64,000 bases of DNA from an uncultured Aquimarina sp. (GTDB lineage: Bacteria; Bacteroidota; Bacteroidia; Flavobacteriales; Flavobacteriaceae), in contig NZ_CANLOZ010000014.1 in the NCBI RefSeq assembly GCF_947492965.1, forward strand, positions 19,975 through 83,974, in the 5' to 3' direction. The position numbers and the translations under genes are program-made. The notes beneath the pieces are model-generated. The model did not search any database. It had not been told where the DNA came from and saw nothing but the letters and a program-made list of their open reading frames with translations. Every line of letters begins with the position of its first letter. The stretch's first letter is position 1. This document shows positions 37,701-45,721 of the stretch, piece by piece.

Positions 37701-38954
37701 ATATTCCATCACCGTTTTTTGATCCAATGCATCAATGAGTTCGGTTAAATCTCCTTCTTTGTTGTAGTTATATCTAACGAGTGTTCTGGTTTCTCCTTGG
37801 TGTGTTGCTGTTATTTCGGTAACTCTATTGTCTTCATCTAATTCTAAATTAATCCTTCTACCTGCAGTATCAATGATTTGCTTTAACTGATAAACCGCAT
37901 TATATACAAATTGAATTTCGAAACCTTCAGGATTTCTTAAACTAGTAGGTTTATATAGAGAGTCAGTAAATTTTGTAAACGTATAGGTCTGTTGTGTTTG
38001 ATGATCGGTAACTTCATAGGTACGACCATTGATGAAAGTGAGTGTTAGTTTTTCAGTTCTGTTATAAGACGATTCATTTTCTACAAGTAGCATTGGGAAA
38101 GAAGTAATTCTCCCATCGGGTAAACGCATTACAATACTATCTTCGTCATAGTCTACGTGCAAGGCAAGGTCATAGTTGCAATGCATTCCGTATCCCATAA
38201 TGCCTTCATAGGCAGAATCTGAGTACCAATTTCGTTCCCAACGAATAGGAATTGGTCCGGCAATACTAAAATCTTCACCTTCGTACACCATCCGACCTGT
38301 AACAAGATCTACAGGTTCGAATCCCATTTTACACATTTTTTTACTAAGACCTTGTGTGGCAGGGAACTTTTTTAATACTTTATGATTTAATTTTGTTAGT
38401 CCTTTTCCGGCACCTTTCATCAACGCGCCAAAGCCATAAGACATTACTAGAGCCATTAACATTCCCATTAAATCCGGAGCGTAAGGTCCACCAACATTTA
38501 CAGGTTTTCCCATGGGCATAGGAATACTCATCGACGATGGTAGGTATAAACTAGGAACAGGTTTCATCTTTTTTCCTGGAGTAGCAGTTAATGGCATCCC
38601 AATATCATTACAGGTCATGGTCATATATCCTGCTGGTGTAAAGTAAGAATCTTCTACACTTACTTTGGTACTTCCAAAAAAGTTCATGGAATCATGTCCA
38701 ATCATAGGAGCCATGGCAAAGGGACCACCCATTGGTATGTGGATCACAGTACCGATCATACCAGCTGTACCACTATTTCCTTTTGGTACACAATTTACAT
38801 TTACCGTAGACCCAATAATAGGAACATAATCCATAGGATCTATTACCATTCCAACATATGGATAGGGTAATGGAGTAGGAATTCCTGGCGGAAGTACAGT
38901 GATATGTATATCAATTCCGATGACAGGAGTAAAATGTTTACTAGCTAATAACAT
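34773..38954 (-). CDS. PAAR-Rhs T6SS effector with deaminase-like toxin tip
   Basis: 1393-aa polymorphic toxin. Residues 1-130 form a PAAR-like N-terminus with proline/glycine-rich turns (VLPPGIPTPLPYPYVGM) that would cap a VgrG spike; about 150-200 is a hydrophobic glycine/methionine-rich segment; 210-270 is a DUF6531-like domain (PVDLVTGRMVYEGEDFS); then come many YD repeats, forming the cocoon, to the Rhs core end (GVYISQDPIRLAG) and the DPNGL autocleavage motif. The tip, 1262-1393, has HTEA (H1312, E1314) and PPCNSC (C1338, C1341), the zinc site of the cytidine-deaminase superfamily, so it probably modifies nucleic acid or nucleotide bases. It is co-transcribed with vgrG and the adaptor. 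Two palindromic repeats are translated inside the core. Confidence 0.87.
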   Translation of the reverse strand: MLLASKHFTPVIGIDIHITVLPPGIPTPLPYPYVGMVIDPMDYVPIIGSTVNVNCVPKGNSGTAGMIGTVIHIPMGGPFAMAPMIGHDSMNFFGSTKVSVEDSYFTPAGYMTMTCNDIGMPLTATPGKKMKPVPSLYLPSSMSIPMPMGKPVNVGGPYAPDLMGMLMALVMSYGFGALMKGAGKGLTKLNHKVLKKFPATQGLSKKMCKMGFEPVDLVTGRMVYEGEDFSIAGPIPIRWERNWYSDSAYEGIMGYGMHCNYDLALHVDYDEDSIVMRLPDGRITSFPMLLVENESSYNRTEKLTLTFINGRTYEVTDHQTQQTYTFTKFTDSLYKPTSLRNPEGFEIQFVYNAVYQLKQIIDTAGRRINLELDEDNRVTEITATHQGETRTLVRYNYNKEGDLTELIDALDQKTVMEYENHLMVKKTDRNGQAFYWEYDGKTTGAKCIRTWGDGGILSGSIEYHKGYNIVTNSLEQESIYYFNNLNLCTQVTDPMGDHIFHEYTPYMEPYRDIDEEGNITGYSYDERGNLTGLHQPDGSVIGFVYDEKDRLVLTKDPAGGSVVKTFENDRLHAVIGLDGGVTSFEYNEQGLIDEVRDNAGNRTKLAYDKDHNLHKLTLPNGAESHWEYDAWGRCLHTKNSEDHQQQFFYDELDRIYQIRQADTNLVKLKYNAYDEVIQTIDQKKREVNFDYTPMGSLKMREENGRKVFFKYDTEEQLNTITNEHNEYYRFSRNEKGEIIREIGFDGLTRKYDRDRAGKVLRVNRPDDKYTEYEYDYNGRITRAEHSDGTWETYSYDLNGNLTEAINEHSHVQLIRDSAGRIIAEKQDGHIVESEYDALSNRTNITSSLGANIALTRNKLGLIEEMNAAVSFKSFSPSEGEMSTQSGQRGSWTAQFEHNSLGMEVERILPGGITNHIEYDHAGRPIQHKVTAGNREMRHRTYTWNVNDRLTKMVDELTRGTVAYSYDEFNNLASARYENKQFDYKLPDEVGNLYRTEGKGDRKYGTGGQLLEADGNTFRYDAEGNLITKITNKGNWDYDWYGNGMLRSVTDPKNNTTQFEYDALGRRTAKINFQKGFSPSQGEMSTTGRQRGSITRFVWDGNVPLHEWSYDLNDRPELVVDEFGMLAESKPEPIENLITWVFDEGTFKPAAKITAEDSYSIITDYLGTPVEMYNSRGEKTWQVEYDIYGKVRKLVKGSLNDCPFRYQGQYEDIETGLYYNRFRYYSPDEGVYISQDPIRLAGSDNLYAYVHDSNFWVDPNGLMAFGSGKGTHNATVNVFDNSGNLIHTEAFQSGNMTAAEKALGFPQSTLATHTEARAVKKLPLQPGQRMEIIGQYPPCNSCKGKMRGASGVGATVDYKWTDDTGKAQHVQFQDGKKTIDSTSKNPKFHPKGCN
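35681..35740. repeat. REP-like double-hairpin element, copy B, inside rhs
   Basis: Two hairpins: TGTCTAC-(5)-GTAGACA (35689-35707) and TCTCCTT-gag-AAGGAGA. Translated in frame as KGFSPSQGEMSTTGRQRGS between TAKIN and ITRF, where Rhs proteins normally continue without interruption. Confidence 0.8.
36285..36340. repeat. REP-like double-hairpin element, copy A, inside rhs
   Basis: Two hairpins: TGTCCAC-(5)-GTGGACA (36295-36313) and TCTCTCCTT-cgg-AAGGAGAGA (36314-36334). Translated in frame as KSFSPSEGEMSTQSGQRGS in a YD-repeat region. Compared with copy B the first stem carries a paired C-G to T-A change. Confidence 0.8.
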
Positions 38955-38956
38955 AT

Positions 38957-40318
38957 CTAAAACCAGTTTAAAATTGAAAGACTCTTTTTTTCCATTTCTT
39001 TACGATGTGCTTCTACATTTGTTCTCCATTGTTCTCCTTCGATTTCTTTCATAAAAACATCAACAGATTCACATTCGTTTAGATCTCTACTCTTTTCGCA
39101 TAGATTGTAATAGTCTGCTGCGATATATGCCATACAAGTTGATTTTATCAATTCTGGAGCTAAAGAAACTCCATATTGATACGCTTCAGTAACAACAGTT
39201 GCATAGCGTTTTTTATCTCTTTTTTTAATCACATTATATCCTAGCCACCAAGCGGTTAATGCTTGCGGACCAAAGCCAAATTCTATAGAAGTTTCAGCTT
39301 GTTTACAAAACAAATCTGCTGCTAGATCCTTTTGTTTTTGTAATTGCTTACAGCTTGCTTGATATCCATAGGTTTGCACGATAATCGGTTTGCAATTATC
39401 TTCTCCACCAGACAGTCCTTGTTTTGCGATAGCCATTGCTTTTTGCAGTAGTTCATCAATAGCTTCATATTCTTTAAAATTAAAAAGCATACCCGCATAA
39501 ATCACATGAGCTGTTGCAAATGCAGACTTACTACCAGATTTCTGAGTGATCATTAGTCCTTTCTTTCCCCATGTATGAAGTCGTGGTAAATTCTTTTTGG
39601 TAACGCTTTTAGACATTTCGATCATACATTGTCTAAATTGAACTTCGGGATCATTAGGATCTCCTGCAGCAGCGATTTTATTAATAGCTCCTTGTAAATC
39701 TATAGGAACAGCTAAAGACTTTACAATATCTGAATGTGTTTTGACGAGATTGTCAAAATATCGTTCTTCTACATAATCAAAGAACATAATCCTAACCTTA
39801 TCCGGTAATCCTAGCTGTATCAAATGGTCAATCCATTTTTCATAATCTTTGGTTTCCTCTACAGAATATGGATACAAAGACAATGCTAGATGTAATTGAG
39901 GATTTGGCATCGCTTTTTGGAACGTACTTAACATTTCCAGCAATAGAAGATTATGATCTGTATCTTCATTTTCTAGTTTGGTCTCATATTCAGAAATATT
40001 CCAATCGAATTTTAAATCTCGTGCATTAAGTTCTTTCTGTAGTTCTTTATCCTTTTTAAAAGTTTCGATCCAATCTTTAATCAGATTTCTACTATGAGTT
40101 TCTTTATTTTCAAAAGCTGTTAATAATACAATAGGAACATCTGGCAAACCACCATTGGGAGTGGATTCTAAACGCAGAAACCCTTCATATAGTCTAGCTT
40201 GATCTGGTTTGATTAACCATCGTACCAACTGTATATGATTATTTGGAGTTACCTCATCTATCCATTTTTGTTGAATGGTAGTGATAAGTTGCGCTATGGG
40301 ATTGTGTTCATTATTCAT
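38957..40318 (-). CDS. Putative effector adaptor between VgrG and Rhs
   Basis: 453-aa cytoplasmic protein of unknown family, coded between vgrG (6 bases) and the PAAR-Rhs effector (2 bases). The N-terminal half (ARLYEGFLRLESTPNGGLPDVPIVLLTAF) is mixed; the C-terminal half (about 230-420) is helical and TPR-like (TAHVIYAGMLFNFKEYEAIDELLQKAMAIAK, TAWWLGYNVIKKRDKKRYATVVTEAY), with no enzyme motif. It is unlike Eag/DUF1795, DUF4123 or DUF2169 chaperones that serve this role in Proteobacteria. Its place in the operon makes a loading adaptor for the Rhs effector the best guess. The basic C-terminus ends KSLSILNWF. Confidence 0.65.
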   Translation of the reverse strand: MNNEHNPIAQLITTIQQKWIDEVTPNNHIQLVRWLIKPDQARLYEGFLRLESTPNGGLPDVPIVLLTAFENKETHSRNLIKDWIETFKKDKELQKELNARDLKFDWNISEYETKLENEDTDHNLLLLEMLSTFQKAMPNPQLHLALSLYPYSVEETKDYEKWIDHLIQLGLPDKVRIMFFDYVEERYFDNLVKTHSDIVKSLAVPIDLQGAINKIAAAGDPNDPEVQFRQCMIEMSKSVTKKNLPRLHTWGKKGLMITQKSGSKSAFATAHVIYAGMLFNFKEYEAIDELLQKAMAIAKQGLSGGEDNCKPIIVQTYGYQASCKQLQKQKDLAADLFCKQAETSIEFGFGPQALTAWWLGYNVIKKRDKKRYATVVTEAYQYGVSLAPELIKSTCMAYIAADYYNLCEKSRDLNECESVDVFMKEIEGEQWRTNVEAHRKEMEKKSLSILNWF

Positions 40319-40324
40319 GATTAA

Positions 40325-42112
40325 TTACCCACAATTAAGATTTAACAATCCTCCTTTTACATTGGTCATGGTAGTACCATCGATATCGGTCATCCCTTTA
40401 CTCGTCAGTTTTAGTTCTGCTTTTCCTTCTACTAGTGTACTCGGTGCACCCACTTCTACTTTTGCAGCACTATTGATAGTAACTTTAGAGCTACCGTCGT
40501 TTAGAATTTCTTTAGACTTAACGTTTACATTGTTTTTACCATCGATATTTACCGTTTCTTCTGCATTGATATTGATCTCTTTAGAAGAAAAATTAATTTT
40601 TTCTGGAGCGCTAATGTTTATTTCTTTTTTAGAAGTATCCAGAATGATAGAATTGCCATTTTTATCGGTTATGGTAATGGTTTCCTTTCCGTCTTCATCA
40701 GAAAAGGATAGGGTATGACCTCCTCGAGTTTTGATAGCTTTGATATCATTTTTCTCAGTCTTCCAATCTCCTGCATTACTACCTCCTGTAAACAGAGCTC
40801 CCATTACATATGGTCTCTCGGCGTTTCCTCCTTCAAATCCAACGATTACTTCTTCTCCTTTTTCTGGTGTAAACTGAAAACCTTTACCACCGCCAGCATG
40901 AGGTGTTAGTACACGTAACCATGGCGTTTCTTCTCCGCTTGCTTTTTGCCAAGGGAACTGCACTTTTATTCTGCTCATTCCTTCAGGATCCGAATTATCC
41001 ATAACAGTGGCTACCTGAGATTCACTTTTTGGAAAAGCCATCATATTGGTATTTGGATAGACATCTAAATCTGCAGTAACTCCAATAAAATTATTTTGGT
41101 ACTTACCATTTTCTGTAGAACTATGAGAAACACTAATGATTCTAAAACTACCATAATCGGTTTGTTCTCCTTTAATTTTGATGACTTGTCCAATGTTAAC
41201 ACCAGGGTTATCACTTACACCTTGTACCTGAACTTGTCTGATTTCGGCAGCTTTCTTTTGCTGTTCTACGTGTGTGTCTAATCTCTTCTTTAATTGTGGA
41301 TCGTAATATGAGTTTACATAGATGCTTGTTTCTTTGGCAAAAATAGCTTCACTTTTTTGACTGGTAAACCCATTAAAACCATTTACTCCAGAATTCACCT
41401 GAGCGGTAGTCATTTCGTGCTGCTCGTCTGTTAGATAATCATTCGTAAAATACTTGAAGTTATTAGGAGTAGGGCGAAGGTTAATAGAAAACTCCTGTAA
41501 ATCATGGCCATAATTTAACTCTACAGTTTCTTTATCTTCTGGTTGTCCGAATACTAATTTGCTTCCATCATAAAAGAACCATTCACTGTATTGAGCTGCC
41601 AGTCGGCTAGCATATTCAAAAGCACTTTCATTATGCTGCACACTATAATGAAGGCTTTCTGAATTGTTAGGACTGATTGTAGTTTCCAACTTTGATTTGT
41701 CATAGCCTTGAAATGTTTTATCTAATATTTCAGATAGTCCAACGTCGCTATGGGAATCATAATGTGGTCCATCATCAGTAATGATGCTACAAGAATGTGC
41801 CTTGATAGAAACCATATCACCATTTTGTTGATGAAATCCTTTGGTATTGCTTACGGAAGTTACAATACCTTTAAACTCTAGTTCTTTATATCCATTAGCG
41901 GTATCTAAAGAGGCTATTTTAATGGTTAGGATTTCTCCTAGGTAATTTTTGCTCTCCGAAGCAATTTCTCCTGAAACACCTTCTAATACATCCATTCTAC
42001 AGATTAGTTCCAGAACGTGATGCGCATCAATCTCTTGATGAAGCATTAATCTTTTGTAAGCTTTAATAGGAGTTCCTCCTATGAAAATTTGAGTGTTTGA
42101 TTGCAGCGCCAT
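40325..42112 (-). CDS. tssI: T6SS spike protein VgrG (1)
   Basis: 595-aa spike trimer subunit that carries effectors at the tip of the Hcp tube. Residues 1-370 are the gp27-like base (IDAHHVLELICRMDVLEG, LHYSVQHNESAFEYASRLAAQYSEWFFYDG), followed by the OB-fold (GMSRIKVQFPWQKASGEETPWLRVLTPHAGGGKGFQFTPEKGEEVIVGFEGGNAERPYVMGALF, read in segments) and a beta-helix spike (about 480-595) rich in INI/VNI repeats. There is no C-terminal effector domain. It is the first gene of the vgrG-adaptor-rhs-imm10 operon. It is paralogous to the VgrG at 52959; the two differ most in the spike tip, which should set PAAR partner choice. Confidence 0.93.
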   Translation of the reverse strand: MALQSNTQIFIGGTPIKAYKRLMLHQEIDAHHVLELICRMDVLEGVSGEIASESKNYLGEILTIKIASLDTANGYKELEFKGIVTSVSNTKGFHQQNGDMVSIKAHSCSIITDDGPHYDSHSDVGLSEILDKTFQGYDKSKLETTISPNNSESLHYSVQHNESAFEYASRLAAQYSEWFFYDGSKLVFGQPEDKETVELNYGHDLQEFSINLRPTPNNFKYFTNDYLTDEQHEMTTAQVNSGVNGFNGFTSQKSEAIFAKETSIYVNSYYDPQLKKRLDTHVEQQKKAAEIRQVQVQGVSDNPGVNIGQVIKIKGEQTDYGSFRIISVSHSSTENGKYQNNFIGVTADLDVYPNTNMMAFPKSESQVATVMDNSDPEGMSRIKVQFPWQKASGEETPWLRVLTPHAGGGKGFQFTPEKGEEVIVGFEGGNAERPYVMGALFTGGSNAGDWKTEKNDIKAIKTRGGHTLSFSDEDGKETITITDKNGNSIILDTSKKEINISAPEKINFSSKEININAEETVNIDGKNNVNVKSKEILNDGSSKVTINSAAKVEVGAPSTLVEGKAELKLTSKGMTDIDGTTMTNVKGGLLNLNCG

Positions 42113-42517
42113 GATTTAGTTATTTATGTTGGTTGTATTCTATAATACTACTAACGAAATTTTCTTTATCGTGTTTATATATTAGTATACGATTGGTATA
42201 CTGAGTTAACATTTTAGACGGTTCAATCGATTTGGGGAAGAAATTGATACATCGAACCGAATAATAGACTTCTTTATGTTATCAAAAATAGTACCTAACT
42301 ATTCCTATATAAAAATACTTAATTTTTTAAGAGTGATGTAGTTACCTATGTTATTTTTATGTTTTCCTACATAAAAATGGGTGTTTTTCCCCATTACATT
42401 ACGTCTTTGTTATTAGATACAAATGGTCGCGAAATTGTTACCCTTTTTTGAGAAGAAAATGGTATTTGGGTATCATATATGGGATAAATAATGATAGAGT
42501 AGAGGTGAGATTGTATT
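42113..42517. other. Intergenic region upstream of vgrG 1
   Basis: 405 AT-rich bases without an ORF. On the minus strand TATTTTTG (42283-42290) fits the Bacteroidota -7 element and would give vgrG a leader of about 160 bases. That leader contains a hairpin with arms CGGTTC (42219-42224) and GAACCG (42254-42259). GTATAC occurs as a short inverted repeat near 42187-42201. No promoter -33 TTG is convincing. Confidence 0.4.
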
Positions 42518-43027
42518 CTATCCAGGTAATAATCTTCGTTTTAAATCTACTTCTATCCATTGGATAAATAATTCCTCGAAGTATTGAATTTTATCTGGGC
42601 AACCTCTTTGAAAATCGTCGCAGGATATTCTTTTGGTGTTTTGATTATATATAATAGTAATTTCCAAAAGACTATTATCTGTTGTTTCACTACTGTAGTG
42701 ATCAGAACTGTTCAATACGTTATGTGTAATGATATAAGCTAACAAACTATCTTTTTGCTTTTTTGAAATATGTTTTACAATTTTTTTGGAGTAAGTACTA
42801 TCTTTTTTAAAACCTTCTTTGGATGGATGATAAGTAAGTACGGTATCTCTTAAACTAAAACTATCATATTCAAAAGCACCTCTATCTACATATATTTCTA
42901 AACGAGCTGTTGGTTTATCTGTACCTGTTGGATTACTTTGTTGTGTTGCTTTTTTGCATCCAGAAATTATAGTTAATACTGATATTGAGGTTGTTATAAG
43001 TGTTTTGAAAATTTGAGACTTATTCAT
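42518..43027 (-). CDS. Lipoprotein of unknown function
   Basis: 169-aa protein with a lipobox (TIISGC, Cys24) after a hydrophobic signal. The mature part is charged (ARLEIYVDRGAFEYDSFSLRDTV, YSKKIVKHISKKQKDSLLAYI) with no family that I recognise. It lies at the distal end of the vgrG 2 effector string and lies close to several other exported proteins; a periplasmic immunity role is possible by position. A long spacer (about 100 bases) separates it from the gene upstream, so it may have its own promoter. Confidence 0.6.
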   Translation of the reverse strand: MNKSQIFKTLITTSISVLTIISGCKKATQQSNPTGTDKPTARLEIYVDRGAFEYDSFSLRDTVLTYHPSKEGFKKDSTYSKKIVKHISKKQKDSLLAYIITHNVLNSSDHYSSETTDNSLLEITIIYNQNTKRISCDDFQRGCPDKIQYFEELFIQWIEVDLKRRLLPG

Positions 43028-43128
43028 GTCACTAAGATATTCTTTTTGTACACTACTTTTTAAAATACATTGTATTGTTTTTTCATCTTGGATGATCTAA
43101 GATCTTTTTGATGTTAAAAAAGTAATGA

Positions 43129-43698
43129 TTAACATGGAAAGAAATAACAGAGTTCTTTTAATTTTTTGTTATGAAAGGTAAAGATATAGAGATCATCAGA
43201 TAGGGGATGAGTCTTCATAAGAATAGTAATGATTCCATCTTTTTCATGATCTCTATTTTTTGTAAAAGACACTGGGAAATCTTCTTCGAAATTTAACAGT
43301 GTATAATTTTTTGAAAAAATAACCTTCTTATGTTTAATGGTAAAATTGGAAAGCTCTACATCTATTTTCCTGAATGCATATTCAGTTTTTGAGACTTCAA
43401 TTTCCCAATGTAAGTACTTCCATATTTCATCAGAGTCTTCTAGAATAGCTCCACAATCATCTATTTGCTTTTGCACAGTATTAGGTTTTCCAATAAAAGA
43501 TTTTAGAACTACTATTTCTCCTTCTAACGGATATTTACTGTTTACATATAAAGTTTCAGATAAATATTCAACTTCAGGTTGTTGAAACAAAATGGTATCT
43601 CCTTTAATTCGAGAATGAGTTGGTTTTGTATTTATATTACTTATACAAACCGTAGAAAGTAATATGATTAAAAATAGTGTGATATATGTTGTTTTCAT
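43129..43698 (-). CDS. Exported protein of unknown function
   Basis: 189-aa protein with an N-terminal signal or anchor (TLFLIILLSTVCISNI). The rest is soluble and beta-rich (WEIEVSKTEYAFRKIDVELSNFTIKHKKVIF) and ends with CYFFPC. There is no catalytic motif. The gap to the upstream membrane-protein gene is 33 bases, so they are probably co-transcribed. Candidate periplasmic immunity or accessory protein of the effector string; function not recognised. Confidence 0.58.
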   Translation of the reverse strand: MKTTYITLFLIILLSTVCISNINTKPTHSRIKGDTILFQQPEVEYLSETLYVNSKYPLEGEIVVLKSFIGKPNTVQKQIDDCGAILEDSDEIWKYLHWEIEVSKTEYAFRKIDVELSNFTIKHKKVIFSKNYTLLNFEEDFPVSFTKNRDHEKDGIITILMKTHPLSDDLYIFTFHNKKLKELCYFFPC

Positions 43699-43731
43699 CT
43701 ACTTCTATTTGTGAATTATTAACCATCGAAA

Positions 43732-44454
43732 TCACCAACCACCGATTGTTTCTCGTTCTTTTTGTTGTTCTTTAGTGGCTTCTGGAGTTTTTATATCGCT
43801 TGGATATAGAGGTTTTGGAAACCCAGACGCTTTGCGACGTTCATAATCTTGTTGTCGGAATTGATCGAAGACATCAACAGGTGGTAATGGCCTATTTTTA
43901 TCCATATACCATACGTAGAATGACCAGATACTTAACAGTAAATTTTCTTGACTTGGATACTCTAGGTCTTTATAAATCTTTGTTCTGAAAAAGAAACCAT
44001 AATTGGTTATTGATAGATAACAGAAATCAGGACCAGGATTTCCTTCTGTATCCATCAATCGTAATCTCTTTATTTTAATGTTTCTAAAACAAACTTTCTT
44101 TTTTATTCTTAATAGAGTTAAAGGAAAAGATATCGTGTTATTCTGTCTATCCAATTCTATATGATATTCTGAGGCGCTAAAACTTCGTATAATTACTAGT
44201 AAACCTATACATACAACAAAAGAAAAAAATATAGTCCATAAAATGTTTTCTTGAAAAGAAAAGAATAGAAGAAATATTGCAATAAAACAGATAATGATTC
44301 CGCTAACTAATGGATTATATTTCATGTCTTGACTAAAGTCAAGAATCATTTTAGTATGATTTAATTCAATAAAGTTTAAATCGAATGATTTAAATTTAGA
44401 TGAATTAATTCCAGAATTAGCACTAATGTTGTGTTTAACTTTTTTGCCAAACAT
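43732..44454 (-). CDS. Two-helix membrane protein of unknown function
   Basis: 240-aa protein with a soluble N-terminal stretch of about 45 residues, two adjacent transmembrane helices (about 50-92: PLVSGIIICFIAIFLLFFSF, ILWTIFFSFVVCIGLLVIIR) and a cytoplasmic C-terminal domain (about 95-240) that ends in a proline/lysine/glutamine-rich tail. This PH-like arrangement of a helix pair followed by a small beta domain is common in unassigned membrane proteins. It lies in the downstream part of the T6SS effector string. No family recognised. Confidence 0.57.
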   Translation of the reverse strand: MFGKKVKHNISANSGINSSKFKSFDLNFIELNHTKMILDFSQDMKYNPLVSGIIICFIAIFLLFFSFQENILWTIFFSFVVCIGLLVIIRSFSASEYHIELDRQNNTISFPLTLLRIKKKVCFRNIKIKRLRLMDTEGNPGPDFCYLSITNYGFFFRTKIYKDLEYPSQENLLLSIWSFYVWYMDKNRPLPPVDVFDQFRQQDYERRKASGFPKPLYPSDIKTPEATKEQQKERETIGGW

Positions 44455-44677
44455 TATTTTTGAATCTTTAAAAACAGCAAATTAGGTAATTTTCAATTCT
44501 TACTTAAAACCTGAATTTGCTTGTGTATTACGTAATATTATTTCTCATTTATTATAGAAATTCTTGTTGTCTTTTTTCCACTTCGTAAATTAAATTGTTG
44601 TTATTACCCATAAACTTTGTTTAAGTTTATTTAGTTAGAAGAATACATAAAAATAAGTAGATATCTTTACCATTTCT

Positions 44678-45025
44678 TTATTTTTTTTCTGAAACTTTTC
44701 CGATTTTCCATAATCTGTCGGCATAATGCAGACAGAAAGCATAACATGCAACTGAGATAAAAAGACCACTATACAAAATAATTTCCGTGGTTATATCTAT
44801 GCAAAGAAGTATACCTAAGAAAAGAAGATTTACAAAAGTAGCCATTAATGCACCTGCAGAAATAGTACCCAAAGTATTATAAAGTATCTTAATCGGTTTA
44901 AGAATATAACAAATGATGCTTAAAATGATAGCTAAACCCATATTGCCAAAGATGAAAAAAGCTACAAGCAATCCTTTGTGTATATTATTAATATCAACCC
45001 ATTTGACTATTTCATCTAATCCCAT
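44678..45025 (-). CDS. Small membrane protein
   Basis: 115-aa protein with three or four transmembrane helices (LLVAFFIFGNMGLAIILSIICYI, LGTISAGALMATFVNLLFLGILL, IILYSGLFISVACYAFCL). I use the ATG at 45025 (MGLDEIVKWVD), one base after the stop of the preceding gene, rather than the longer frame starting at 45070, which would overlap that gene. Tightly coupled to the 228-aa gene upstream. Function unknown; an inner-membrane immunity role is conceivable if the neighbouring effector attacks membranes. Confidence 0.6.
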   Translation of the reverse strand: MGLDEIVKWVDINNIHKGLLVAFFIFGNMGLAIILSIICYILKPIKILYNTLGTISAGALMATFVNLLFLGILLCIDITTEIILYSGLFISVACYAFCLHYADRLWKIGKVSEKK

Positions 45026-45026
45026 G

Positions 45027-45713
45027 TTAGTTAGAAAAGGATTTGTAAATAACAAAACACAGAATTCCAATGACTAGAAATACTATAAAAAAACCAACTT
45101 TCTTTTTCATAAAAGGGATATCTTCAAAAGTGAATTCATAAAAAGCTATATCCATAACACGTAACTCTTTATCTTTTTCGTCTTTTATAATTTCAACACT
45201 ATTATTTTTATTGACGACCGTACCCGTAATGATATATTCTGTATCATCTTCTAGCAATAAATTTTCTACATCTAGTAACGTTCTTGACAGCTTTTTCTCT
45301 GATCGATTTACATTTATTTGTATCGAAATGTCTTTAGCATTTACTTTTATTTTTCCAGTATCATCTTGGATGTAGAAATCGGTACTTTTAGATTCGGTTC
45401 TGTAGGTCCGCCATTTTTTACTCCCTTTTGCTCTTCTTACTCCTGCAGATCTGTATGCAAGCTGACTATAATTATAACCGATACATTTGGTTTCTGTGAT
45501 AGGAGATTTTACATGATCTATTGCTTTTAATCTCCCTTTAATTTTAACTAATCCGCTAGAAAGTGTTTCGATTTTGGAAACTTCAAGAGTTTCGATTAGA
45601 CCTGGCTTTTTCTTTTTAAGCAAAGGATATAAAAGCATGCCTGCTATTAATAGAAAAAATAGTATATCCCAAGAGCTAAAAGAAAACAAAAAAGTAAATA
45701 AGATAAGTTTCAC
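45027..45713 (-). CDS. Membrane protein with GIDE/E3-like extracytoplasmic domain
   Basis: 228-aa protein with an N-terminal helix (WDILFFLLIAGMLLYPLL) and a C-terminal helix (VGFFIVFLVIGILCFVIYKSF) enclosing a beta-rich domain: VKIKGRLKAIDHVKSPITETKCIGYNY, FYIQDDTGKIKVNAKDISIQ, IITGTVVNK. The last two segments resemble the OB-like domain of GIDE/MulA-type proteins, without the RING part. No catalytic residues are visible. It is coded between a lipoprotein gene (8 bases) and a small membrane protein gene (1 base), so it is clearly operonic. Function unknown. Confidence 0.6.
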   Translation of the reverse strand: MKLILFTFLFSFSSWDILFFLLIAGMLLYPLLKKKKPGLIETLEVSKIETLSSGLVKIKGRLKAIDHVKSPITETKCIGYNYSQLAYRSAGVRRAKGSKKWRTYRTESKSTDFYIQDDTGKIKVNAKDISIQINVNRSEKKLSRTLLDVENLLLEDDTEYIITGTVVNKNNSVEIIKDEKDKELRVMDIAFYEFTFEDIPFMKKKVGFFIVFLVIGILCFVIYKSFSN

Positions 45714-45721
45714 TTAAAATA

